A stretch of DNA of 49,861 nucleotides, taken from the NCBI GenBank assembly GCA_016218815.1, contig JACRCX010000152.1, forward strand, positions 1 through 49,861. The letters run 5' to 3'. How positions within the stretch are numbered: position 1 is the stretch's first letter; every line of letters begins with the position of its first letter. The position numbers and the translations under genes are program-made. Source of the stretch: Deltaproteobacteria bacterium (GTDB lineage Bacteria > Myxococcota_A > Polyangia > DRWM01 > JAAZOP01). Shown piece by piece: positions 43,227 through 49,861 of the stretch. The notes beneath the pieces were generated by a model. The model did no database searches, was not told where the DNA came from, and was given only the letters and a program-made list of their open reading frames with translations.

Positions 43227-44591
43227 ATGATACGGGCACCGGCGCGCATCTTGATCGTGGACGACGAACAGCGTGTCCGCGAGTCGCTGGGCACGTTCCT
43301 CCGCGATAAGGAGCACGAGGTGGACCTGGCCTCGGGCGGGGACGAAGCGCTGACGCTCGCCGCGAAGAACGGCTACCACATGGTCATCCTCGACATCCGC
43401 ATGCCGGGCAAGGACGGCATCACGGTGTTGCGCGAGCTGAAGTCCCGCCAGCCCGACCTCCCCGTCCTGATGATCACCGCCTACGCCGACGTCTCCGACG
43501 CCGTGACCGCGATGCGCTGCGGGGCGTACGACTACGTGATCAAGCCCTTCGATCCCGAGGAGATCGCCCTCGCGGTGCAGAACGTGGTTTCGCACAACGC
43601 GCTCGTGCGCGAGAACCAGCTCCTCCGCCTGAAGCTGGCCGAACGCGAGAAGTTCGAGGAGCTGGTCGGGCGGTCGCCCGCCATGCGCGGCGCCTTCGAC
43701 ACCATCGCCGCGGTAGCCGACACGAACGTCGCCGTCCTGATCGTGGGCGAGAGTGGAACCGGAAAGGAGCTGCTCGCCCGCACCGTCCATCGCCGCTCGC
43801 CCCGCGCCGAGGGACCGTTCGTCGTGCTCAATTGCGGCGGACTGCCGGAGCTGCTGCTCCAGGCCGAGCTGTTCGGCTACGAACCCGGCGCGTTCGAGGG
43901 CGCGACCGCGTCCCATCCCGGCCGCCTCGAGAAGGCGCTGGGCGGGACCCTCCTCCTGGACGAGGTCGGCGAGCTGGGCGCCAGGGCGCAGCTCGACCTG
44001 TTGCGCGCGATCGACACGCGCCGCTACACCCGCATCGGAAGCCCCCTCGAGCTCAACGCCGACGTCCGCGTCGTCGCCACCACCCGCTCCGACCTGGGCG
44101 CCGACGTCCGCGCCGGCCGGTTCCGCGAGGACCTCTTCTACCGGCTGAATGTCGTGACCGTCGCCCTGCCCTCCCTGCGCGAGCGCCGCGAGGACATCTC
44201 GCTCCTGTCCAATCACTTCCTCCAGCACTATGCCCAGGAGCTCGGTCGCCCCGCGCGGTCGTTCAGCCAGGAGGCCGAGGCGCTGCTCCTGACCTACGAA
44301 TGGCGCGGCAACGTGCGGGAGCTGGCGAACGCCATCGAACGCGCGGTCGCCGTCGGAACCACCGAGATCGTCCAGGCCGCCGACCTGCCGATCGAGGTGG
44401 CCAGCGCCGACCTGCCGAGCACCGGGCGGACGCTCCAGGACATCGAACGCCGGCACATCGAGGCCATCCTGGCCGAGACCGAATGGAACATCACCCACTC
44501 CGCCTCGACCCTCGGCATCGACCGCGTCACCCTCTACAACAAGATCAAGCGCTACGGCTTGAAGCGCCCCACCCGCGCCAACTCCCGGTAG
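43227..44591 (+). CDS. NtrC-type response regulator with altered GAFTGA loop
   Basis: 454 residues. Receiver: ARILIVDDEQ with phosphoacceptor in VILDIRMPGKDG; AAA+: GESGTGKE near 173, GGTLLLDEVGEL and RERREDIS; C-terminal Fis HTH NITHSASTLGIDRVTLYNKI. Where sigma-54 activators have GAFTGA this protein has GAFEGA at about 221-226. The Thr to Glu change is expected to weaken or abolish sigma-54 contact, so it may be a repressor-like or sigma-54-independent regulator. No histidine kinase gene is adjacent. ATG 43227, with GGGAGG upstream, starts just before the receiver. Confidence 0.88.
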   Translation: MIRAPARILIVDDEQRVRESLGTFLRDKEHEVDLASGGDEALTLAAKNGYHMVILDIRMPGKDGITVLRELKSRQPDLPVLMITAYADVSDAVTAMRCGAYDYVIKPFDPEEIALAVQNVVSHNALVRENQLLRLKLAEREKFEELVGRSPAMRGAFDTIAAVADTNVAVLIVGESGTGKELLARTVHRRSPRAEGPFVVLNCGGLPELLLQAELFGYEPGAFEGATASHPGRLEKALGGTLLLDEVGELGARAQLDLLRAIDTRRYTRIGSPLELNADVRVVATTRSDLGADVRAGRFREDLFYRLNVVTVALPSLRERREDISLLSNHFLQHYAQELGRPARSFSQEAEALLLTYEWRGNVRELANAIERAVAVGTTEIVQAADLPIEVASADLPSTGRTLQDIERRHIEAILAETEWNITHSASTLGIDRVTLYNKIKRYGLKRPTRANSR

Positions 44592-44650
44592 CAACCCGCA
44601 CCGTCCAGCCCGTTCCTGCCGCGGTATCCGTACCCGCGCCGGTGCCCGGC

Positions 44651-44690
44651 GACCGCTCGACCGCTCGACCGCCCTACCGCTCCGCCGCTC
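44651..44690 (+). repeat. 8-bp tandem array, GACCGCTC x5
   Basis: GACCGCTC, GACCGCTC, GACCGCCC, TACCGCTC, CGCCGCTC between the regulator and rubredoxin genes. It shares the CCGCTC core with the 18-bp arrays at 13501 and 18874. Confidence 0.85.
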
Positions 44691-44750
44691 CTTCGGCTAC
44701 ATTCTCCCCCCGGCGAGGGGGGGTGCGCGATGGCGCGGGAGGTTCGGACG

Positions 44751-44912
44751 ATGCGGAAGTGGGTCTGCGAGGTTTGCAGCTACGTCTACGACCCGGAGAA
44801 GGGCGACCCGGACAACGGCATCGCCCCCGGCACGCCGTTCGAGGCGCTCCCCGCCACCTGGCGTTGCCCGGACTGCGGCGCGACCAAGGACGTCTTCTCC
44901 CCCCAGGAGTGA
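44751..44912 (+). CDS. Rubredoxin
   Basis: 53 residues, the classic length. The Fe(SCys)4 site is CEVC (residues 6-9) and CPDC (39-42), with the conserved Tyr, Trp and Asp-Pro turn residues. It is an electron carrier of low to mid potential between reductases and diiron proteins such as rubrerythrin. ATG 44751 gives the usual MRKWVC start and has GGGAGG upstream; ATG 44730 would add seven residues. It ends 5 bases before the ferritin-like gene. Confidence 0.95.
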   Translation: MRKWVCEVCSYVYDPEKGDPDNGIAPGTPFEALPATWRCPDCGATKDVFSPQE

Positions 44913-44917
44913 GCGAC

Positions 44918-45433
44918 ATGGAAGTCGACGAGGCCATCAAGACCGCGATCCAGTTCGAGACCAAGGTGCGCGACCAGTACGCGTGGGCCGCGGGGGAAGC
45001 CTTCGATCCCAACGCCACCAAGGTCCTCCAGGTGCTGGCCGCCGAAGAGCAGGGCCATCTGGACTACCTCCAGGCACGCCTGCGCGAGTGGCGCGCGACG
45101 GCCAAGCTGACCGCCGAACGGCTCGACACCGCACTGCCCTCGGCCGAGCGGATTCGCGAGGGCGCCCGGAAGCTCGAGGCGCGCATCAAGCCGGCGGAAG
45201 GAATCCGCACCGGCGAGGAGCAGACCTTGCGCGCGGCCCTCGGGGCCGAGCAGGAGGTCGGCGCCTTCTACAAGCGCATGGTCGCCGAGCTGCCCGGCGA
45301 GGCGCGCACGATGTTCCGGCGCTTCGTCGAGATCGAGGACGGCCACCTGGCGATCGTCCAGGCCGAGCTGGATTCCGTCACGCGTCTCGGCTTCTGGTTC
45401 GACGTCGCCGAGTTCCGGCTGGAGGGAGAGTAG
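44918..45433 (+). CDS. Ferritin-like diiron protein (rubrerythrin family)
   Basis: 171 residues. Helices carry IQFETKVRDQYAWAA, AAEEQGHLDYLQAR (Glu and ExxH), GAEQEVGAFYKRM and FVEIEDGHLAIVQAE (ExxH), the diiron ligand pattern of rubrerythrin-like ferritins. It is 5 bases after the rubredoxin stop with AGGAGT upstream, so they form a pair: rubredoxin can supply electrons to a diiron peroxidase. A paralogue of the 42567 protein but not a close copy. Role in oxygen or peroxide protection of the tungsten enzyme is inferred. Confidence 0.85.
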   Translation: MEVDEAIKTAIQFETKVRDQYAWAAGEAFDPNATKVLQVLAAEEQGHLDYLQARLREWRATAKLTAERLDTALPSAERIREGARKLEARIKPAEGIRTGEEQTLRAALGAEQEVGAFYKRMVAELPGEARTMFRRFVEIEDGHLAIVQAELDSVTRLGFWFDVAEFRLEGE

Positions 45434-45501
45434 GGCCGGAGGAGGAGAGGTGGAAAGGTAGGCTGGAGAGGTGGGGAAGCCGGACGGAAGGGGCGAAAGC
45501 G

Positions 45502-46725
45502 ATGTGGGAGAACCTCCTGGACACGGTGGGATTGGCGGTCCGCGACGAAGCGCGGGCGTTCGTCCGCGACGTCCCCGTCGAACTGGTGCGCGACATGGAC
45601 GCGGACAAGATCCGCTTCCCGCGCGAGTACGTCCGCGGCCTCGGGAGCAGGAACCTGCTCGGCCTGCGCTTCCCGCGCGAGGTCGGCGGCCGCGGGCTGC
45701 CCTGGACCGTCGAGATGGCCGTGCTCGAGGAGATCGGCGTCCTGGGCACCGCCCTGGGCTGCGCCTTCGCCATGCCCAGCATCGTCGGCGAGGCGCTCTC
45801 GCGCTTCGGCACGCCGCAGCAGCAGGAGCGCTGGCTGCGGCCGATGCTGCGCGGGGAGAAGGTCGCGGCCGAGGCGCTGACCGAGCCCCGGGGAGGCTCC
45901 GACTTCTTCGGCGCGACCACCACCGCCCGGCCCCACGGCGGCGGCTTCGTGCTCGACGGCGCCAAGCGCTTCGTCGTCGGCGCCGAGGGCGCCGACTTCT
46001 TCCTCGTCTATGCCAAGACCGACCCCAAGGCCCCGCGCCACAAGTCGCTGGGCCTGTTCCTCGTCGATCGCGACGCCGGCGTGAAGGTCGAGCACCTCTA
46101 CGGCCTCCTGGGCACGCGCGGCGGCGGCACCGGCCGCATCGTCTTCAAGGGCGTCTGCGTGCCGCACGAGAACCTCGTCGGCCAGCTCGACCAGGGCGGC
46201 GAGATCTTCAACCGCATGATGGTGCCCGAGCGCCTGACCAGCGCGGGAGGAGCCCTGGGCGCCGCTCGCGCCGCGCTCGACATCGCCACCCGCTACAGCG
46301 CGAAGCGCAAGGCGTTCGGCAAGGTCATCCGCGAGTTCCAGGCCGTGAGCTTCCGCCTGGCCGGCGCCGTCGCCCGTCTCGACGCCGCGCGCGGCCTGGC
46401 CTACGCCGCCTGCCGCGCCGCGGACGGCCCCGCCGATCCCCGCCGGCTCGTCTCCGAGGCCAAGAAGTTCTGCACCGAAACCGCGTGGGACGCCGTCAAC
46501 GTCGCGATGCAGACGATGGGCGGCATCGGTTACACCAGCGTCTACCCCGTCGAGCGCCTCCTGCGCGACGTGCGCCTCATGACCATCTGGACCGGCACCA
46601 ACGACGTCATGGACCTGCTCATCCAGCACGAGTGGTACCGCGAGGTCCTGGAGCGCGCCGCCGACTCCCGCGACGTCGAGCGCGACGTCCCCCCCGGCGG
46701 CGACGACGAGAAGGACTTCGGCTAG
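45502..46725 (+). CDS. Acyl-CoA dehydrogenase
   Basis: 407 residues with the family fold: N-terminal helices, the middle beta-domain (VAAEALTEPRGGSDFFGATT, a FAD/substrate motif near 117) and the C-terminal helices with AFGKVIREFQAVSFRLA and AMQTMGGIGYTSVYPVERL near 340. It oxidises an acyl-CoA to a 2,3-enoyl-CoA, passing electrons to ETF. The C-terminal GTND segment (IWTGTNDVMDLLIQHEWYRE) is common in deltaproteobacterial acyl-CoA dehydrogenases, including those for cyclic acyl-CoAs, but substrate cannot be read from sequence. ATG 45502. Confidence 0.9.
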   Translation: MWENLLDTVGLAVRDEARAFVRDVPVELVRDMDADKIRFPREYVRGLGSRNLLGLRFPREVGGRGLPWTVEMAVLEEIGVLGTALGCAFAMPSIVGEALSRFGTPQQQERWLRPMLRGEKVAAEALTEPRGGSDFFGATTTARPHGGGFVLDGAKRFVVGAEGADFFLVYAKTDPKAPRHKSLGLFLVDRDAGVKVEHLYGLLGTRGGGTGRIVFKGVCVPHENLVGQLDQGGEIFNRMMVPERLTSAGGALGAARAALDIATRYSAKRKAFGKVIREFQAVSFRLAGAVARLDAARGLAYAACRAADGPADPRRLVSEAKKFCTETAWDAVNVAMQTMGGIGYTSVYPVERLLRDVRLMTIWTGTNDVMDLLIQHEWYREVLERAADSRDVERDVPPGGDDEKDFG

Positions 46726-46735
46726 GCCGCCCGGA

Positions 46736-46843
46736 TCAGTCTCGTTCGACGTTCGGCGGCAGGAAGCCCAGCAGGTGCAGCCGACGGTGCAGGTCTCGCG
46801 TGGAGTCCGAGTGCGACAGGATCATCCTCTTCTTGACGTCCAC
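46736..46843 (-). other. Possible 35-codon ORF or gene remnant
   Basis: A minus frame reads MILSHSDSTRDLHRRLHLLG then FLPPNVERD and stop. The composition is protein-like and contains little Arg/Pro noise. No convincing start: GTG 46843 and ATG within it lack spaced Shine-Dalgarno sites. It may be the conserved C-terminus of a truncated gene or a small peptide. Confidence 0.3.
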
Positions 46844-46983
46844 GCCCTTGAACTGCGAGCGGCCCGGTGGGGAGAACCACCAGGCGAGTTGAAAGGGGGC
46901 GGAACGGCTCCGCGGAGCGCCCCGTGCCCCTCGATGGAAACCCCGTGCGGCGTCGCGTATCCCCGTAGTATGGTACCGGCCCC

Positions 46984-47724
46984 ATGATGACCCATCGCAG
47001 CTTCCGCGCGACCCTGCCCCCTGACTCGTCGTCTCTCTCCGCCGCCGACGCTCGGCACGATCGCCGCCGGATTCTCGCGCTGCTCGCGGCCGCCGGGATG
47101 GCGGCGTCCGCCGGGTGCCTGGCGTTTTCGCAGTCCGGCCCGTACGCCCCTTCCGGGCCGCTTGAGGCATTCCACGAGCAGTACGGTGTCGCGTTCCAGG
47201 CCATGTCGGGCGACCCGCGGGTGGCCGGCCTGCTGGAGTCGGCGGCGGCGGGCGGGAGCGTCGGCCCGGCGGACCTGGCGGCCGAGCCGTCCTTCCGTGC
47301 AGGCCTGGACGTGATTCGAAGCGATCCGGCATCGGCGGCGGCGATGCCGGAAGACATGCGGGCGTACTGCAGCGGGCTGTGGACGCAGGCGGAGGGCGCC
47401 TACAACAGCCCGGGCACGTACAACGAGTTCTTCCGCGCGCAGCTCATCCGGAACTGGGGCGATTGCGCCTTCGAGCACGGGATGTTCGTCCTCCAACGCG
47501 CGATGGCCGCCGCGCCGGCGGGATCCGCCGCGCACCCCGACGCCTGCCTCGACCATCTCGAGACGTTGGCGCAGTACCGCGATGCCGAGGTCGCCGCATT
47601 GAGGGCGGAGGCGGAGCGGGACAACGTGTCGGAGGGCCAGGTGGAGCTGGCCCGTGCGCTCAACGAACAGGTCGGCCGCTGCCTTGCCCTGCGGATCCTG
47701 GGCGTCGACCCCGGCGCTCCCTGA
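46984..47724 (+). CDS. Lipoprotein of unknown function
   Basis: 246 residues. After a 30-residue charged N-terminus, RILALLAAAGMAASAGC gives lipobox SAGC; the basic DRRR before it fits a lipoprotein n-region. The mature part is alpha-helical (FHEQYGVAFQAMSGDP, FFRAQLIRNWGDCAFEHGM, DACLDHLETLAQYRDAEVAAL) with paired Cys near 160 and 180. No family recognised. Upstream sequence is moderately AT-rich and may contain the promoter; a REP-like degenerate element begins about at the stop. Confidence 0.6.
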   Translation: MMTHRSFRATLPPDSSSLSAADARHDRRRILALLAAAGMAASAGCLAFSQSGPYAPSGPLEAFHEQYGVAFQAMSGDPRVAGLLESAAAGGSVGPADLAAEPSFRAGLDVIRSDPASAAAMPEDMRAYCSGLWTQAEGAYNSPGTYNEFFRAQLIRNWGDCAFEHGMFVLQRAMAAAPAGSAAHPDACLDHLETLAQYRDAEVAALRAEAERDNVSEGQVELARALNEQVGRCLALRILGVDPGAP

Positions 47725-47731
47725 ACCCGGA

Positions 47732-47751
47732 CCGCGGGTTTCAGCCAGCGG
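47732..47751. repeat. REP-like palindrome, degenerate copy 3
   Basis: CCGCGGGT, TTCA, GCCAGCGG, matching the 17197 core with two mismatches. A further GCGCGGTTCGG near 47817 corresponds to the outer right arm of copy 2, but at much larger distance. Confidence 0.65.
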
Positions 47752-48036
47752 CTGGCCCGACCGCCGCAGCCGCGCCCTGGCCCCGAAGGGACTCGGCGGC
47801 TCTGCCGTCGAGCACGGCGCGGTTCGGTTGCGTACGGCGTACCACACGCTCACGGCCGGCGCTGGTGCGCGAATCCTGAACGCCAAACTTCGGTGATCCC
47901 CCGCACGACCTTGCGCCGGAACGCCCCGCGTCGTAGAACCGGACTCATGCTTCGTCGGCCGGATTCGCAGGACCACCCTCGGGGCCCTCGCCGACCTCGA
48001 CTTGCCCGCGTCGGTTCGGACGGGCAACGCGCTTGC

Positions 48037-48738
48037 ATGAGTTACCTTCTCGGGTGGCTGCTCGCATCCATCCAGACGGGATGCGGTGCCCCCGAGGTGC
48101 GCGTTCCACCGGTTGTCAGTTCCCCCGCCACGTTTTCGAACCCGCGTGGTGACGGGGAACATGGGGCCGTGCCGAAGGCGGACTGCGCCTCGGAGGTTTC
48201 GGCCCTGAGTTCGATTGAGGAGGGCGTGAGGCGCTGCCTCGGCGGAATCGGGGGCCGCATTGCAATCCGCATTACCGTCGACGCCGAGTGGCCCGCCACG
48301 ACCAGCGTCCTGGTCATGCGGCCACCGGCGGCCTCGCCTAGAGACCCGTGCATCACCGATCGGGTGCGCGACGTTCTCGCCGGCGGCGTTGCTCAAGGAT
48401 GTGTCGAATTCGACGTTCTGTTCGAGGGCAACGGGGGTGGGGGACCGCCCACCGCCGGCCCGGGCGATTCGACAGAGACGCCGACGTCTTGCCCCGAAAA
48501 CAGCGGACTTTCCGAGGTGGCTGTATACCGTGCCGCACTCGAGGCGGTTGACCTGCCACTGGGCGACGAGAGGGGGATTGGCGCGGCCGATCGGGCTGGA
48601 GGAACGCACCTCGGAGGCCAGTCCTTCCGGCGGGCTGTGGCTGAACTTGGGGACGTAGGTGATGACACCGCTGCCAACTTCATCGAGGAGAACGAGAAGG
48701 CGGCGTGTGGCGTGTCTGGGAGCGGTGGCCCTGCGTGA
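48037..48738 (+). CDS. Small lipoprotein, possible TonB-C/AgmX-like domain
   Basis: 233 residues from ATG 48037. MSYLLGWLLASIQTGC is a short lipoprotein leader (QTGC). Residues 75-150 (VRRCLGGIGGRIAIRITVDA ... VLVMRPPAAS, CITDRVRDVLAGGVAQGCVEFDV) weakly resemble the AgmX/PglI or TonB C-terminal pattern found in many myxobacterial proteins. The last 85 residues are odd: Gly/Ala-rich with poorer coding character and a strong open frame on the opposite strand. The 3' end may thus be mis-called or the gene recently altered. Confidence 0.5.
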   Translation: MSYLLGWLLASIQTGCGAPEVRVPPVVSSPATFSNPRGDGEHGAVPKADCASEVSALSSIEEGVRRCLGGIGGRIAIRITVDAEWPATTSVLVMRPPAASPRDPCITDRVRDVLAGGVAQGCVEFDVLFEGNGGGGPPTAGPGDSTETPTSCPENSGLSEVAVYRAALEAVDLPLGDERGIGAADRAGGTHLGGQSFRRAVAELGDVGDDTAANFIEENEKAACGVSGSGGPA

Positions 48739-49217
48739 ACTGGGCCTCGCGGCGTTCCCTTCCTCCGAGGTGGCGGTCATGATGCCCTGGGATTTCGATC
48801 GGGCCGGTGGATTCGCCGCGATGATCGAGCTATCACGGGCGGGGTTCGGAAGAGACGGAAGTCAGTGCCTGGTCTTGGTGTGGAAGTGGTGTTGCGGTGG
48901 ATGGAGCGCTTGGCTGGTACTTCTTGAGCTACGGGATGGCGAGTGGGGCAGTGCGGGGACAGCCGCGTGGCCGGTCGCGCAGCCCGAGCGATTGATCGGT
49001 ACTCCTGGCTGAGTCTGCTGGGCCATCGCGGCATCCAAGCGCGTTGAGGGAAGTCGATCCGGGCGCATTCGTCCGTGAAACCTGCACCCAGGGGCGAAAC
49101 CGGCGCCCCTCGAGAACCTCAGGGCAAGCGGGCCGGAACGGTCGCCCGGCGGAAGCGAGCGTTCAGGCTATTGAAAAATGGACTTGACTATCTTTCAGTA
49201 GGCTGCAAGAAAAAGGC
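48739..49217. other. Non-coding stretch before AAA_14 gene
   Basis: Nothing recognised. Small open frames here have no Shine-Dalgarno and are Trp/Arg-rich. From about 49160 to 49215 the base composition falls sharply in GC (for example ttgaaaaatggacttgac), which likely holds the promoter and ribosome site (AAAAAGG) of the next gene. Confidence 0.55.
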
Positions 49218-49861
49218 GTGCACGATCGGAGGCCGTACCAGAACCTGTGGAAGACGCTGGCGGCCGACAAGGCGATGGTCTTCGTGGCGGGACCGCGCCA
49301 GGCGGGCAAGACGACGCTGGCCCGGCTGATCGCCGGCACCTTCGTCAACTCGGTGCAGGTCAACTGGGACATCCCGACCGAACGCGCGCGGGTGACGGCG
49401 GACCCGACGTTCTTCACGTCGGCCCCGCGCCGGAACGACTCGCCGCCGCTCGTGGTGTTCGACGAGATCCACAAGCAGCGCCGGTGGAAGGCGTACCTGA
49501 AGGGCGTGTACGACGGATGGGCGCGCGACTACCGGTTCCTGGTGACGGGCAGCAGGCGCCTGGACCTGTACCAGCGGGGGGGCGATTCGCTGGCCGGGCG
49601 CTATCTGCTGTTCCACCTCTGGCCGTTCACGCTGGGCGAGCTGGTCGGCGGCGCACGAGGGATGAGCGAGTTCCTGCGTGACCCGCTCCGGGTGTCGCTG
49701 GATCGCCGCGCCGAACGCGCGGAGACGTGGGACCGGCTGGAGACGTTGAGCGGGTTCCCGGAGCCGCACCTTGGGGGGCGGGCCGCCTCCTACCGGCGCT
49801 GGTCGGCCGCCTACAGCCGGCAGCTCCTGCGGGAGGACATCCGCGATCTGGCCGGGATCCG
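49218..49861 (+). CDS. AAA_14/DUF4143 ATPase, 3' partial
   Basis: 214 codons visible from GTG 49218 (AAAAAGGC upstream); an in-frame stop at 49185 limits any earlier start to codons after it. Walker A is GPRQAGKTTLAR (about 32), Walker B LVVFDEIHKQRRWK (about 82), followed by FLVTGSRRLDLYQRGGDSLAGR, and HLWPFTLGELVG, all typical of the archaeal/bacterial AAA_14 plus DUF4143 family. Such ATPases are widespread and mobile but of unclear function, some thought to act in defence or toxin-antitoxin-like roles. The window ends before the DUF4143 domain. Confidence 0.85.
   Translation, partial: MHDRRPYQNLWKTLAADKAMVFVAGPRQAGKTTLARLIAGTFVNSVQVNWDIPTERARVTADPTFFTSAPRRNDSPPLVVFDEIHKQRRWKAYLKGVYDGWARDYRFLVTGSRRLDLYQRGGDSLAGRYLLFHLWPFTLGELVGGARGMSEFLRDPLRVSLDRRAERAETWDRLETLSGFPEPHLGGRAASYRRWSAAYSRQLLREDIRDLAGI

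Noticed and set aside
46822..48780. 652-codon minus frame
   Set aside because: Mostly antisense of two lipoprotein genes and REP-like DNA; only a short part (about 48400-48740) has a protein-like look.

Overview
The window is strongly GC-rich, densely coded bacterial DNA. It most likely comes from an anaerobic or facultative member of the Myxococcota. The main evidence is a large surface protein (27719-30052, minus) ending in a MYXO-CTERM-like tail and carrying MopE-type 'CNGVDDDCDGETDEG' repeats. Other typical features are many lipoproteins whose lipobox Cys is followed by an Asp/Ala/Gly-rich linker, a Cys-rich 'DPANCGGCG' repeat lipoprotein, a Hanks-type kinase with a C-terminal membrane anchor, and abundant sigma-54 regulators. 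The species cannot be named from sequence alone.

Region 1 (2-8001, plus) is a tightly overlapping operon: HdrD/B-like (5' end cut by the window edge), a double-length HdrA, MvhD, NuoE, NuoF and a short NuoG-like subunit. This order matches bamDEFGHI of class II (tungsten) benzoyl-CoA reductases. An aldehyde:ferredoxin oxidoreductase (AOR) family tungstoprotein that could be the BamB-type partner lies about 32 kb downstream (40609-42501). It sits in a second redox cluster (39892-46725) with a FliA-type sigma factor, rubrerythrin-like and ferritin-like proteins, rubredoxin, a sigma-54-type regulator with an altered GAFTGA loop, and an acyl-CoA dehydrogenase. My main biological hypothesis is that the two clusters work together in anaerobic aromatic or alicyclic acyl-CoA metabolism.

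Region 2 (8236-10800) holds an AbiE-like type IV toxin-antitoxin pair and two gene relics. Region 3 (10805-17056) holds a lipoprotein, a HisJ/HisK-type histidinol phosphatase with a duplicated active-site segment, an 84-residue orphan with a perfect Shine-Dalgarno sequence, a secreted Cys-rich peptide, and a two-component system whose kinase has a four-Cys extracytoplasmic loop. Region 4 (17316-22869, minus) holds a HerA-like ATPase, a Cys-rich lipoprotein, a TPR/PEGA protein and a kinase lacking the catalytic-loop lysine. Region 5 (23057-39646) is mostly surface lipoproteins, with a MetE/UROD-like protein, Tag glycosylase, a metallo-beta-lactamase-fold lipoprotein, a frameshifted beta-helix gene and a gamma-glutamyltransferase. 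Region 6 (46736-49861) holds two lipoproteins and the start of an AAA_14/DUF4143 ATPase.

Gene borders carry an unusual set of short degenerate tandem arrays with 7-10 bp periods (for example CTTTGCGTC, AGTCTTC, CCACCAG, CGACTGT). At least eleven occur here. One lies in frame inside hdrA and one forms the C-terminal tail of the MYXO-CTERM protein. Dispersed palindromes of REP type also occur. These arrays are the clearest structure that the gene annotation does not explain.
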